Below the pieces are notes generated by a model that made no database searches, was not told where the DNA came from, and saw nothing but the letters and a program-made list of their open reading frames with translations. DNA of 19,254 nt. Source: Eubacteriales Family XIII. Incertae Sedis bacterium (GTDB lineage Bacteria; Bacillota; Clostridia; Peptostreptococcales; Anaerovoracaceae). The stretch spans positions 1 to 19,254 of the forward strand of contig JAITTH010000119.1 in NCBI GenBank assembly GCA_031287295.1, given 5' to 3'. Below, in pieces: positions 7,613-15,085 of this stretch. How positions within the stretch are numbered: position 1 is the first letter of the stretch; each line of letters begins with the position of its first letter. A program made the position numbers and the translations under genes.

Positions 7613-8944
7613 TTATTCTTTGTACTCGTAACTCAATCCGCCACCAAGTACAGTATATCGGATTCGTCCGAAAAGCGTTTCGCCTTCAAACGGAGTGTTT
7701 CTTCCCTTGGAAAAGAAATCCTCGCTTCGTACCACAAAATTTTCTTTCGGAGCAAAGATCATGATATCCGCCCGCATCCCCTCTCGTATGGTTTCGTAAG
7801 GTAAGCCAATCAGCCGTGACGGAGCCGCACACATTTTTCCGATTAATTGCGGGAGTGTCAAATATCCGCCTCGCACCAAACGCGTATATCCCAATGAAAA
7901 CCCTGTCTCCAGTCCAACGATGCCAAAAGGCGCGCTCTCCATGGGTTTTGCCTTCTCTGCCTCGGTATGTGGCGCATGGTCCGTGGCAATCATATCGATC
8001 GTTCCATCCTTGAGCCCTTCGATAATCGCCAAACGATCTTCCTCTGTGCGTACGGGCGGGTTCATCTTTGCCATCGTCCCAAGCCGAACGACATCGGAAT
8101 CCGTCAAGGCAAAATAGTGTGGTGCCGTTTCCGCCGTCAGGTTGGACAGCCGTTTTTTAGCCTCGCGAATCAGTGCAACAGATGACGCAGCACTGATGTG
8201 CTGTAAATGAAAATGTGCACCGGTCTCTTCTGCCAATCGAATATCTCGTCGTACGATATTTGCTTCTGCCTCGGACGGGAGCCCCGGCAAACCCAATTGT
8301 GCGGAAATCTCGCCTTCATGCATACAGCCACCGACAAGAGACACATCTTCCGCGTGGTCCATCACCGGCAAGTTCAGTTCTTTGGCAAGTATCGAAACTT
8401 GACGCATGAGCGTTTCGTCCATAAGGCTTCGCCCATCTTCCGTTACGCCTGCCACCCCATGTCCTGTAAGTTCCTTGCACAGGGTCGTCGTCGCATCCAT
8501 ATCGCGCAGCGGAACCAGGGTATCTCCGGACTGCCCCAGGGTCATGGCAGCCGTTTGGAACACATGCACCATACCGGTCTCTCGACCTTTTTGATCAATC
8601 GCACAAAGCGTTGCGACACTGTCCACAGCCGGCTTTGTATTCGGCATACAGCATACGCTCGTATAACCACCCGCTGCTGCTGCCCTGCTTCCGGAAGCAA
8701 TGTCTTCTTTTTGGGTCGCTCCGGGTTCGCGAAAATGCACGTGCACATCAACGAGTCCCGGCACGGCAATGAGTCCCTCACAAGGCAACACGCGCGTTCC
8801 CGCTTCTCCCGCCAAAGAATGCGCCGGGGCAATCTTTGTCACGCGTCCATTTTCGATGCATACATCTTTGGGTGATTCCGCTACAAATACGTCATCGGCA
8901 AGGATCACATTTTGCAGAATCAGTCTTGTTCGTGCATTTGGCAC
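7613..8944 (-). CDS. pyrC: Dihydroorotase, type I
   Basis: PyrC cyclises carbamoyl-aspartate to dihydroorotate using zinc. The 443-residue amidohydrolase carries HVHFREPG at 68-75 (two zinc ligands and the substrate arginine), MPN at 100-102, TEDGRS (168-173) with the metal-bridging aspartate position, DHAED at 196-200, LQHIS at 247-251 and TDHAPH at 321-326 with the catalytic aspartate. This set defines the long, Bacillus-like type I enzyme. The start is GTG at 8944, with AAAGGAGT seven bases upstream and no better ATG. It lies 13 bases after pyrI. Confidence 0.97.
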   Translation of the reverse strand: MPNARTRLILQNVILADDVFVAESPKDVCIENGRVTKIAPAHSLAGEAGTRVLPCEGLIAVPGLVDVHVHFREPGATQKEDIASGSRAAAAGGYTSVCCMPNTKPAVDSVATLCAIDQKGRETGMVHVFQTAAMTLGQSGDTLVPLRDMDATTTLCKELTGHGVAGVTEDGRSLMDETLMRQVSILAKELNLPVMDHAEDVSLVGGCMHEGEISAQLGLPGLPSEAEANIVRRDIRLAEETGAHFHLQHISAASSVALIREAKKRLSNLTAETAPHYFALTDSDVVRLGTMAKMNPPVRTEEDRLAIIEGLKDGTIDMIATDHAPHTEAEKAKPMESAPFGIVGLETGFSLGYTRLVRGGYLTLPQLIGKMCAAPSRLIGLPYETIREGMRADIMIFAPKENFVVRSEDFFSKGRNTPFEGETLFGRIRYTVLGGGLSYEYKE

Positions 8945-8957
8945 AAGTTTTACTCCT

Positions 8958-9374
8958 TTACGGCTTTATGATTTCGTCGCAGTATTCGCAGCGATACTCC
9001 ACAGTCTCCGGACTCACAAGATGAAATATTTGTGGAATTGCGGGTTCCACCGATGTTACACAGCGAGGATTTTTACAACGGAGAACATCCACCACCTTCT
9101 CGGGCAAATCCAAATTGATTTTTTCCACAATCTTGCCCTGCTTGATTACATTTACGGTTGCCGTATGATCCAACACCGCAAGTGCTGCGAGGTCGAATTC
9201 GCGAATGTTTTCGATTTTAATGATGTCCTTGCGGGCGTGCTTTTTGCTCGTAGCATTCATGATGAGCGCCACCGTATCGCCGGATTCGATGTTCATGTAC
9301 GACAGAATTTTTCGTCCGAGTCCGGCACGAATGTGATCGATCACGATTCCGTTTTCTATACTATTAACTTCCAT
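8958..9374 (-). CDS. pyrI: Aspartate carbamoyltransferase regulatory subunit
   Basis: PyrI pairs with PyrB and transmits allosteric nucleotide signals (CTP/UTP inhibition, ATP activation in known enzymes). The 138-residue chain has the N-terminal nucleotide-binding domain (IENGIVIDHI..GLGRKIL, 6-24) and the C-terminal zinc domain with four cysteines at 100, 105, 129 and 132 (C-X4-C, then C-X2-C). The ATG at 9374 follows AAAGGAT. It is 46 bases after pyrB. Bacillus lacks pyrI, so its presence points to Clostridia-type regulation at the protein level in addition to the leader in front of pyrB. Confidence 0.97.
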   Translation of the reverse strand: MEVNSIENGIVIDHIRAGLGRKILSYMNIESGDTVALIMNATSKKHARKDIIKIENIREFDLAALAVLDHTATVNVIKQGKIVEKINLDLPEKVVDVLRCKNPRCVTSVEPAIPQIFHLVSPETVEYRCEYCDEIIKP

Positions 9375-9420
9375 TCTCGCCTATCCTTTCTCGAATCAAC
9401 ATCCTGTTTGATTCTTTCGG

Positions 9421-10344
9421 TCATTTTTTTCCGAGCAATGACATAATCAATGCCATGCGTACGTACATCCCGTTTTTCACTTGGACAAAATACTTCGCGC
9501 GCGGATCGGTATCGACCTCCACAGAGATTTCATTCACGCGAGGCAACGGATGCATCACAATCATATCCTTTGGTGCCAACAGCATCTTTTCTTCATCCAA
9601 GATGTAACTATCTTTCAGGCGAATATAGTCTTCCTCATTGAAGAAGCGTTCGCGTTGTACACGCGTCATGTATAGAATGTCGAGCTGTGGCAGTACGTCT
9701 AACATGTCGGTCACTTCGCAGTATTTACAGTCTTTTCCGCGGAGAATGTCGTTGCGTACAAATTCGGGAACCTTAAGTTCTTCGGGCGAGATGAGAATAA
9801 ATTCAATGCCCTCGTACCGTGAAAGTGCGCGGATAAGCGAATGCACGGTACGTCCAAACAAGAGGTCGCCGCAAAACCCAACCCGCAGGTTTGCAAGTCT
9901 ACCCTTTTCGCGTTTAATCGTGAGCAAATCCGTAAGCGTTTGCGTCGGATGCTGATGCCCGCCATCACCGCCGTTGATGACCGGAATCCCGGCATTTTTC
10001 GACGCGACAAGCGCGGAGCCTTCCTTCGGATGCCGAATCACCGCAATATCTGCATAACAACCAATGGCCTTCAGCGTATCGGCAATGCTCTCTCCTTTGG
10101 CAGCGGAACTCGCATTTTCACCCGAAAAGCCAATAACCTGTCCTCCAAGCCTTAGCATCGCTGTCTCAAAGCTAAACCGCGTACGCGTGCTGGGCTCGTA
10201 AAAAAGTGTTGCGAGAATATCTCCTTTGCAACATTCCGAGAAATCCAACGGTTTATCCATGATTTTGTTACTCAACACAAAGAGCTTTTCCAACTCTTCT
10301 GTGGTGAAATCCAGCGGTTCGATTAGATTTTTCCCTTTTAGCAT
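9421..10344 (-). CDS. pyrB: Aspartate carbamoyltransferase catalytic subunit
   Basis: PyrB makes carbamoyl-aspartate from aspartate and carbamoyl phosphate, the committed step of UMP synthesis. The 307-residue protein has the carbamoyl-phosphate loop FYEPSTRTRFSFE (48-60), the KGES loop shared between subunits (83-86), RHP (104-106), HPTQTLTDL (132-140) and HPLPR near residue 265. The ATG at 10344 follows GAGGTG by six bases. It is the first structural gene of the pyr unit. An intrinsic terminator and a possible leader ORF end only 4-14 bases before the start, so expression is likely set by attenuation. No pyrR or carAB is found nearby. Confidence 0.98.
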   Translation of the reverse strand: MLKGKNLIEPLDFTTEELEKLFVLSNKIMDKPLDFSECCKGDILATLFYEPSTRTRFSFETAMLRLGGQVIGFSGENASSAAKGESIADTLKAIGCYADIAVIRHPKEGSALVASKNAGIPVINGGDGGHQHPTQTLTDLLTIKREKGRLANLRVGFCGDLLFGRTVHSLIRALSRYEGIEFILISPEELKVPEFVRNDILRGKDCKYCEVTDMLDVLPQLDILYMTRVQRERFFNEEDYIRLKDSYILDEEKMLLAPKDMIVMHPLPRVNEISVEVDTDPRAKYFVQVKNGMYVRMALIMSLLGKK

Positions 10345-10348
10345 TGAT

Positions 10349-10426
10349 TCACCTCACAAAAAAATCTTCCCACTGGGAAGATTTTGCAACTGCACGATTC
10401 CGATTTGTAAGTTTTATTGTTTTCAC
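10349..10426 (-). CDS. Candidate pyrB leader peptide ORF
   Basis: A 25-codon frame runs from GTG at 10426 to TGA at 10349, inside the transcribed leader of pyrB. It passes right through the terminator hairpin (codons 15-23) and stops 4 bases before the pyrB ATG, beside its ribosome site. Its own possible site is a GGAG ten bases upstream, with a second GGAG only two bases from the GTG. The predicted peptide is VKTIKLTNRNRAVAKSSQWE followed by DFFVR. The arrangement resembles the enterobacterial pyrBI leader (pyrL), where a ribosome close behind RNA polymerase blocks the terminator. Unlike pyrL, the region before the hairpin is A-rich rather than U-rich. A short open frame could arise by chance, so this remains a candidate. 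Confidence 0.4.
   Translation of the reverse strand: MKTIKLTNRNRAVAKSSQWEDFFVR
10358..10385 (-). terminator. Intrinsic terminator / attenuator in the pyrB leader
   Basis: An 11-bp perfect stem (10361-10371 with 10375-10385) around a 3-base loop is followed on the minus strand by seven T (10364-10358). It sits between the pyr promoter and the pyrB start and cannot terminate any upstream gene, so it must act on the pyr transcript itself. A weaker competing hairpin can be drawn in which GGAA near 10401 pairs with UUCC of the terminator's left arm, but it is short. Confidence 0.8.
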
Positions 10427-10460
10427 TTCTCCGTTACTCCGTGTGATTTTTCTGAAACCT

Positions 10461-10489
10461 ATTTTATATCATCTCACCCTTTTTTCCAA
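10461..10489 (-). promoter_or_regulatory. Sigma-A type promoter of the pyr operon
   Basis: On the minus strand TTGGAA (10489-10484), a 17-base spacer and TAAAAT (10466-10461). Transcription would begin near 10454, giving a leader of about 110 bases before pyrB. The overlapping TATAAA at 10468-10463 would have a 15-base spacer and is less likely. Confidence 0.65.
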
Positions 10490-10519
10490 CCCCTCAGCAT
10501 GGCGATTTTCTTCGAAATT

Positions 10520-10549
10520 TTGACATCCACAAAATGCAAGCGTTACAAT
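10520..10549 (+). promoter_or_regulatory. Sigma-A type promoter of the trpB2 gene
   Basis: TTGACA (10520-10525), an 18-base spacer and TACAAT (10544-10549), five of six matches at -10. Start predicted near 10556, leader about 70 bases. It is back to back with the pyr promoter, with 30 bases between the two -35 boxes, leaving room for a shared operator though no clear palindrome is seen there. Confidence 0.65.
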
Positions 10550-10627
10550 AACCTCATGTGATAAAGTAATATTATTTTTTCATATGAAACTTAGATTTGG
10601 ATTACAGACATAGGAGGAAAAGGAAGA

Positions 10628-11998
10628 ATGAGTAAGAGCATCCCACATCGTATTTATCTGTCGGAAGATGATATTCCCAAAGCATGGTACAACCTGCGCG
10701 CAGATATGAAGGAAAAACACGACCCTATGTTAAATCCGGGTACCGGAAAACCAATCACGGAAGAAGAGCTCTATCCCGTCTTCTGCAAAGCATTGGCGCA
10801 TCAGGAGCTCGACCAGGAAACACGTTTTATCGAAATTCCCGAAGAGGTTCGCAACTTCTACAAGATTTATCGCCCATCACCTCTCTGCAGAGCCTACAAT
10901 TTAGAAAAGGCACTCGGGACTCCCGCAAAAATCTACTACAAATTTGAAGGAAACAACACATCCGGAAGCCACAAGCTCAATTCTGCGGTCGCACAAGCCT
11001 ATTACGCAAAGGCCGAAGGACTTACCGGGCTTGCAACGGAAACAGGGGCCGGACAATGGGGCACGGCCATGGCAGAGGCGTGTTCGTATTTTGGACTCGA
11101 CCTGACTGTCTATATGGTCAAAGTTTCCTATAACCAAAAACCTTTCCGTAAGGCGATTATGGAGACCTTCGGCGCAACGGTTTATTCCAGCCCGAGCGAC
11201 ACGACAAATTCCGGACGCGCCATTCTCGCCAGCGATCCCAATACAAACGGAAGCCTTGGCATCGCAATTTCGGAAGCCGTAGAAGTTGCGGTGACGAATG
11301 AAGGCAAACGTTACGTACTCGGCTCTGTTTTGAACCAAGTATTGCTTCACCAGTCGGGTATTGGACTGGAGTCTGTGAAGGCCATGGAAATGATTGATGA
11401 ATATCCGGACATCGTCATCGGATGTTCCGGCGGTGGATCGAATCTTGGCGGACTCGTTGCCCCTTTCGCCGCAGACAAAATTCTCGGCAAGGCAAATCCG
11501 CGCATCATCGCCGTGGAACCGGTCTCTTGCCCATCCTTCACACGCGGAAAATATGCTTACGACTTCTGCGACACGGCAAAAACAACACCGCTCGCAAAAA
11601 TGTATACCCTGGGTTGCGGATTCCAACCCTCCGCAAACCACGCAGGCGGTCTGCGCTATCATGCAATGAGCCCGATTCTTTCCAAGCTTTACCATGATGG
11701 CTATATGGAAGCCGTTGCGGTGGAACAGACGAGCGTATTCGAGGCAGCCACACTCTTTGCCAAACACGAGACCATTTTACCTGCCCCGGAATCCGCACAT
11801 GCAATTCGCACAACCATTGATGAAGCATTGAAATGCAAAGAAACAGGAGAAGAAAAAACCATTCTCTTCGGACTTACCGGAACCGGATATTTCGACATGG
11901 TCGCCTATGCGCAGTATCTGGACGGAAGCATGACAGACTATGTTCCCACGGATGACGACTTAAAGCCCGGCTTCGACAGCCTACCGCAAATCGGTTAA
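10628..11998 (+). CDS. trpB2: TrpB2-type tryptophan synthase beta-like PLP enzyme
   Basis: TrpB2 enzymes condense indole and serine to tryptophan without needing TrpA. The 456-residue length and the sequence YKFEGNNTSGSHKLNSA (104-120, PLP lysine K116) identify the TrpB2 branch, which is longer than TrpB1 (about 400) and has an N-terminal extension. ETGAGQWG (138-145) holds the catalytic glutamate, and CSGGGSNLGG near residue 265 binds the PLP phosphate. The ATG at 10628 follows AGGAGG by 9 bases. No trpA or other trp gene is adjacent, and no terminator follows: it ends sharing TTAA with the convergent lit gene. Role could be indole salvage or another PLP reaction; the orphan setting does not decide. 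Confidence 0.93.
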   Translation: MSKSIPHRIYLSEDDIPKAWYNLRADMKEKHDPMLNPGTGKPITEEELYPVFCKALAHQELDQETRFIEIPEEVRNFYKIYRPSPLCRAYNLEKALGTPAKIYYKFEGNNTSGSHKLNSAVAQAYYAKAEGLTGLATETGAGQWGTAMAEACSYFGLDLTVYMVKVSYNQKPFRKAIMETFGATVYSSPSDTTNSGRAILASDPNTNGSLGIAISEAVEVAVTNEGKRYVLGSVLNQVLLHQSGIGLESVKAMEMIDEYPDIVIGCSGGGSNLGGLVAPFAADKILGKANPRIIAVEPVSCPSFTRGKYAYDFCDTAKTTPLAKMYTLGCGFQPSANHAGGLRYHAMSPILSKLYHDGYMEAVAVEQTSVFEAATLFAKHETILPAPESAHAIRTTIDEALKCKETGEEKTILFGLTGTGYFDMVAYAQYLDGSMTDYVPTDDDLKPGFDSLPQIG

Positions 11999-12666
11999 TT
12001 TTTCTTGCGTGAGAAAAAGATAAGAAGAATCGCCATTAAAAAAATCAGCGCGACAATGATGATCGCGCACAACAAGAAGAAACCATCCGGAAGAATTCGG
12101 ATTACGGGATCGGTGTTCGCGTCAAACATCCAATAATCGTTTGAAAACATGATTTTGTGAAACAGCACGAACACTCGATCCCAGCCGATGACCAAAAAAA
12201 CGATGGCAAGCCCTATGGGAAGAGCGAGGGAGAGTCCTCCTGCCAACCGAAGAAAATATCGCTCGCCTCGGCGTATCTTTACAGTGAAAAAAATCAGTGC
12301 GACGAGAAAAGAGCCAAGCATCGCGATCTGACAAGCATCAAAGATTTTTTTCACATCGGCAAAATGAATCCGTCCGGATTCAGAGGATTTCAAACTCGGG
12401 AAGTCCAAGGGTTCGCGATGGAAGACAACGTTGTAATCAATCAGAACATCATAGTTTTCTACGATTTCTTCTCTTTCCATGTCAAGCTGCATGGGAAGTT
12501 TCGTCGCATCGATATAAAGATGATAGATTGGTCTAAAGAATAAGGTCAGCACGATTGCAAAAGTAAGAACAAAAATGCAAAGCGAAAATGACGCGCACAG
12601 ATTCGAAAGTGTCAAGCGTTTTTCTTTACCGTCGTATTGATTGCTTTTTTGCACTTGCTCTACCAT
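11995..12666 (-). CDS. lit: Lit-like lipoprotein intramolecular transacylase (DUF1461/TIGR01906)
   Basis: Lit moves an acyl chain from the diacylglyceryl group of a lipoprotein to its N-terminal cysteine, yielding lyso-form lipoproteins in Bacillota. The 223-residue product has about four membrane helices (near 26-45, 112-130, 142-162, 195-217) and an external loop between the first two. Family-typical blocks are GRIHFADVKKIF (99-109, H101) and FHKIMFSNDYWMFDANTDPVI (169-189, H170) followed by LPDGFF; the two histidines match the pair considered catalytic in this family. The ATG at 12666 lies one base after the tcdA TGA and has no good Shine-Dalgarno site, so reinitiation is probable. Its TAA overlaps the trpB2 stop. 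Fold and family are clear; catalytic activity is inferred. Confidence 0.85.
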   Translation of the reverse strand: MVEQVQKSNQYDGKEKRLTLSNLCASFSLCIFVLTFAIVLTLFFRPIYHLYIDATKLPMQLDMEREEIVENYDVLIDYNVVFHREPLDFPSLKSSESGRIHFADVKKIFDACQIAMLGSFLVALIFFTVKIRRGERYFLRLAGGLSLALPIGLAIVFLVIGWDRVFVLFHKIMFSNDYWMFDANTDPVIRILPDGFFLLCAIIIVALIFLMAILLIFFSRKKN

Positions 12667-12667
12667 T

Positions 12668-13417
12668 TCAAATCAACAAATCGCGAATCACTTCTCCTGC
12701 CAAAATCAGACCGGCGACAGATGGAACAAACGCAATGCTCCCCGGAATCTGCCTGCGTTCCGTACAGTTGCGCGTCGCGCCCGGCGGACACACACAATGA
12801 AACTTGCAACTGGTTGCATCCGTCTCCTTCGGTTTGATGTTCTCGTCTTCCGAATACACGACTTTGACATCTTCTATCCCGCGCATACGCAATTCTTTAC
12901 GCATGGTTTTCGCAAGTGGGCAATAGGCTGTTTTCGAAATATCTGCAATTTTAAATCCTGTTGCATTCAGCTTATTCCCGGCACCCATGCTGCAAATAAT
13001 CGGAACATCAACCGCTTTCGCCTGCTCAATGAGAATGATCTTTGCCGTTACTGTATCGATTGCATCCACAATGTAATCGTAGGCAGACAGGTCAATTTGT
13101 TCTGCGGTATCCTTCCCATAAAAAATCGGATACAGATCGACTTTGCATTCCGGATTGATGTCGAGAATACGATCCCGCATGACCGCAATTTTATCTTTTC
13201 CGACCGCAGACATCGTCGCAATGAGCTGGCGGTTGATGTTCGTGATGCATACCTTATCGTCATCGACAAGCCCAATTCTGCCGACTCCGCTACGCGCAAA
13301 CGCCTCTGCTGCATAAGAACCGACACCGCCGACACCAAAGACGATAACCGCAGAATTCGCCAGTTTTTGAAGACCCTCTTCTCCAATGAGCAATTCGGTT
13401 CTGGAAAATTGATTCAT
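12668..13417 (-). CDS. tcdA: tRNA threonylcarbamoyladenosine dehydratase (ThiF/E1-like)
   Basis: TcdA uses ATP to convert t6A at position 37 of ANN-decoding tRNAs to cyclic ct6A. The 249-residue protein has the E1-like nucleotide motif FGVGGVGS (27-34), acidic residues DDD at 52-54, NINRQ at 60-64 with the catalytic-site arginine, and VDAIDT further on. CVCPPG and a C-terminal VPSVAGLILAGEVIRDLL helix are usual for the TcdA/YgdL branch rather than ThiF or MoeB. The ATG at 13417 follows GAGGAAT, which lies in the last codons of tatD two bases upstream. No sulfur-carrier or thiamine gene is adjacent, which supports the tRNA role. Confidence 0.92.
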   Translation of the reverse strand: MNQFSRTELLIGEEGLQKLANSAVIVFGVGGVGSYAAEAFARSGVGRIGLVDDDKVCITNINRQLIATMSAVGKDKIAVMRDRILDINPECKVDLYPIFYGKDTAEQIDLSAYDYIVDAIDTVTAKIILIEQAKAVDVPIICSMGAGNKLNATGFKIADISKTAYCPLAKTMRKELRMRGIEDVKVVYSEDENIKPKETDATSCKFHCVCPPGATRNCTERRQIPGSIAFVPSVAGLILAGEVIRDLLI

Positions 13418-13419
13418 TC

Positions 13420-14187
13420 TTATTCCTCTGTTCCTATTCTGTAAAACTGTTTTGTATTTTCGAATATCTGATGGCGCAATTCGTCAAGTGGTAAGCCTTT
13501 CAGTTTCGCAATGCGCTGAACGATACTTTCCAAAATGGTTAGGCTGTCTTCTCCCGATTCTATCCCCTTGGGTGATTCGAATTCCGCGTCCGTCTCTATG
13601 AGCATATGCTCCGGCGAGAGCCCTGTAACCACGGTCCGTATTTTTTGGTTTTTGGGGTCCATCAAGGTCGGACCAAGTGAAATTTTCGCACCGCGATTCA
13701 CAAGATGCACAGCCATTTCCACGCTGCCGGAAAAAGAATGAAGGAGTACACTGTTTTTTTGTTCAAAAGCACCTTCTTCCTCCAGGATTCTTTGCGCATC
13801 TCCAAATGCTTTGACAATATGAAGAATGACCGGCTTTTTCAAACGAATCGCCAACCGAAGTTGAAGGCGAAACCAATCGATTTGTTTCTCCCGATCCCCG
13901 GAATCTCTGCGGTAGTCGAGTCCAATTTCCCCAACGGCTTTCACCTCCGGAGACTTCATCAATGCCGTAAGCTGCGAAAGAACCTCATCGCGCGGAACAG
14001 CCACAGAAGGCAGAAAGAGCGGATGAAAACCAACCGAAGCGTAGCCCTCTCGACGTCCCCTGACGTACGCAACCGCATTGCGACTGCTTTCGAGATCGAA
14101 TCCTGAGAGAACATAGAATGGAATCTGTGTCGATTTCCCCACCGTATGTGTGTGCGCGTCAAAAAGTTCCATAGCCTTATGTGACAA
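13420..14187 (-). CDS. tatD: TatD-family metal-dependent hydrolase
   Basis: TatD-type proteins are TIM-barrel metallohydrolases, several with DNase or D-aminoacyl-tRNA hydrolase activity. The 255-residue chain shows the ligand set: DAHTH (10-14), GEIGLDY (86-92, E87), LHIVKA (122-127, H123), LLHSFSG (148-154, H150) and ETDAE (198-202, D200). The likely start is TTG at 14187, six bases after AGGGG; an ATG at 14172 is possible and still keeps every ligand, but has only an AAGG two bases away. It is the first gene of tatD-tcdA-lit. No promoter is evident in the short gap after the rpsI terminator, so it may be fed by readthrough. The N-terminal region after HTH is shorter than in canonical TatD, so a subfamily assignment is open. 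Confidence 0.85.
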   Translation of the reverse strand: MSHKAMELFDAHTHTVGKSTQIPFYVLSGFDLESSRNAVAYVRGRREGYASVGFHPLFLPSVAVPRDEVLSQLTALMKSPEVKAVGEIGLDYRRDSGDREKQIDWFRLQLRLAIRLKKPVILHIVKAFGDAQRILEEEGAFEQKNSVLLHSFSGSVEMAVHLVNRGAKISLGPTLMDPKNQKIRTVVTGLSPEHMLIETDAEFESPKGIESGEDSLTILESIVQRIAKLKGLPLDELRHQIFENTKQFYRIGTEE

Positions 14188-14204
14188 AGCAATCCCCTAT
14201 CGCT

Positions 14205-14231
14205 AAAATACCTCGGAAACCGAGGTATTTT
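14205..14231 (-). terminator. Intrinsic terminator after rpsI
   Basis: A perfect 12-bp stem (14205-14216 with 14220-14231) around a 3-base loop lies ten bases past the rpsI stop. The T run on the minus strand is only TTTT and is part of the stem, so termination may be partial, allowing expression of tatD downstream. Confidence 0.75.
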
Positions 14232-14240
14232 GCAAAATGA

Positions 14241-14639
14241 TTAACGTTTCGAGAACTGGCTGGCACGTCTCGCTTTTTTGAGACCATACTTTTTCCGTTC
14301 CTTCATACGCGGGTCTCTCGTGAGGAACCCTGCTGCTTTGAGCAGCGGACGATTCGTTTCTTCGTCAACGAGACAAAGTGCTCGAGATATGCCATGACGC
14401 AGTGCGCCGGCTTGTCCCGTAAAGCCTCCGCCATTGACAATGGCAATTACGTCGAATTTGCCTTCCGTTCCGGTTATTTCAAACGGGCGACGAACTTCAC
14501 GCTTTGTAATTTCGGGTCCGAAATAATCGTCGATCGACTTTTTGTTAATCGTAATTTCGCCCTTGCCGGGAATCAGGCGAACTCTTGCAACAGAGGATTT
14601 TCTTCTTCCCGTAGCGGGATACTGCTTCTTCGCTGCCAT
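14241..14639 (-). CDS. rpsI: 30S ribosomal protein S9
   Basis: S9 lies in the head of the small subunit and its C-terminal tail reaches the P-site tRNA. From the ATG at 14639 the product has 132 residues, starting MAAKKQYPATGRRKSSVARV and ending with the invariant basic tail KKARRASQFSKR. An ATG six bases earlier (14645) overlaps the rplM stop as ATGA, but AGAGGTG is seven bases from the 14639 start and only one or two from the earlier one, and family members begin at this point. It is coupled to rplM in the universal rplM-rpsI pair. Confidence 0.97.
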   Translation of the reverse strand: MAAKKQYPATGRRKSSVARVRLIPGKGEITINKKSIDDYFGPEITKREVRRPFEITGTEGKFDVIAIVNGGGFTGQAGALRHGISRALCLVDEETNRPLLKAAGFLTRDPRMKERKKYGLKKARRASQFSKR

Positions 14640-14641
14640 TT

Positions 14642-15085
14642 TCATTCACCTCTTCCCTGAATTGTCCATACTTCCGGTTTTTGCGCTTCGTGGACATGCT
14701 CCGACCCCACGTAGATTTTTAATTTCTTAAACATCTGGCGTCCCAATCTTCCTTTTGGCATCATTCCCTTTACAGCATGACGAATGATTTCCTCCGGATT
14801 TTTGGCTTGAAGCTTTTCAAAGGTTATCTCTCTGAGCCCACCGGGATATCCGGTATGGCGTTTGTAGATTTTTTCCTTACGCTTTTTCCCCGTAACCTCA
14901 ATTTTTTCCGCATTGATAACGATTACATAATCGCCCGTATCGACATGCGGTGTGTAAATGGGTTTTTTCTTTCCCCTGAGGATGGACGCAACTTCACTCG
15001 CGAGACGTCCGAGCGTTTGCCCTTCCGCATTCACGATGTACCATTTTTTCTCCACCTCATGAGGTTTTGCAATAAAACTGCTCAT
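14642..15085 (-). CDS. rplM: 50S ribosomal protein L13
   Basis: L13 is an early-assembly protein of the large subunit. The 147-residue chain has WYIVNAEGQTLGRLASEVA, HVDTGDYVIVINAEKI, YKRHTGYPGG and the MMPKGRLGRQMFKKLKIY block, all family hallmarks. The frame is open upstream to 15187, but the ATG at 15085 follows an ideal AAGGAGG and corresponds to the family start after a short MSSFIAKPHEVEKK lead. It is transcribed from a consensus promoter about 200 bases upstream through a structured leader, which suggests feedback control by L13 as known for other Bacillota. Confidence 0.97.
   Translation of the reverse strand: MSSFIAKPHEVEKKWYIVNAEGQTLGRLASEVASILRGKKKPIYTPHVDTGDYVIVINAEKIEVTGKKRKEKIYKRHTGYPGGLREITFEKLQAKNPEEIIRHAVKGMMPKGRLGRQMFKKLKIYVGSEHVHEAQKPEVWTIQGRGE

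Noticed and set aside
8207..8875. 222-codon plus-strand open frame within pyrC
   Set aside because: Antisense to pyrC, no recognisable domain and no ribosome site.
10584..10613. Nine-codon ORF (MKLRFGLQT) before trpB2 ending in TAGGAGG
   Set aside because: No ribosome site, no Trp codons and no attenuator hairpin. A stop beside AGGAGG is expected by chance.
10901..11767. 288-codon minus-strand open frame inside trpB2
   Set aside because: Fully antisense to a motif-complete TrpB2. The Cys/His/Arg-rich product is typical of a reverse-frame shadow.
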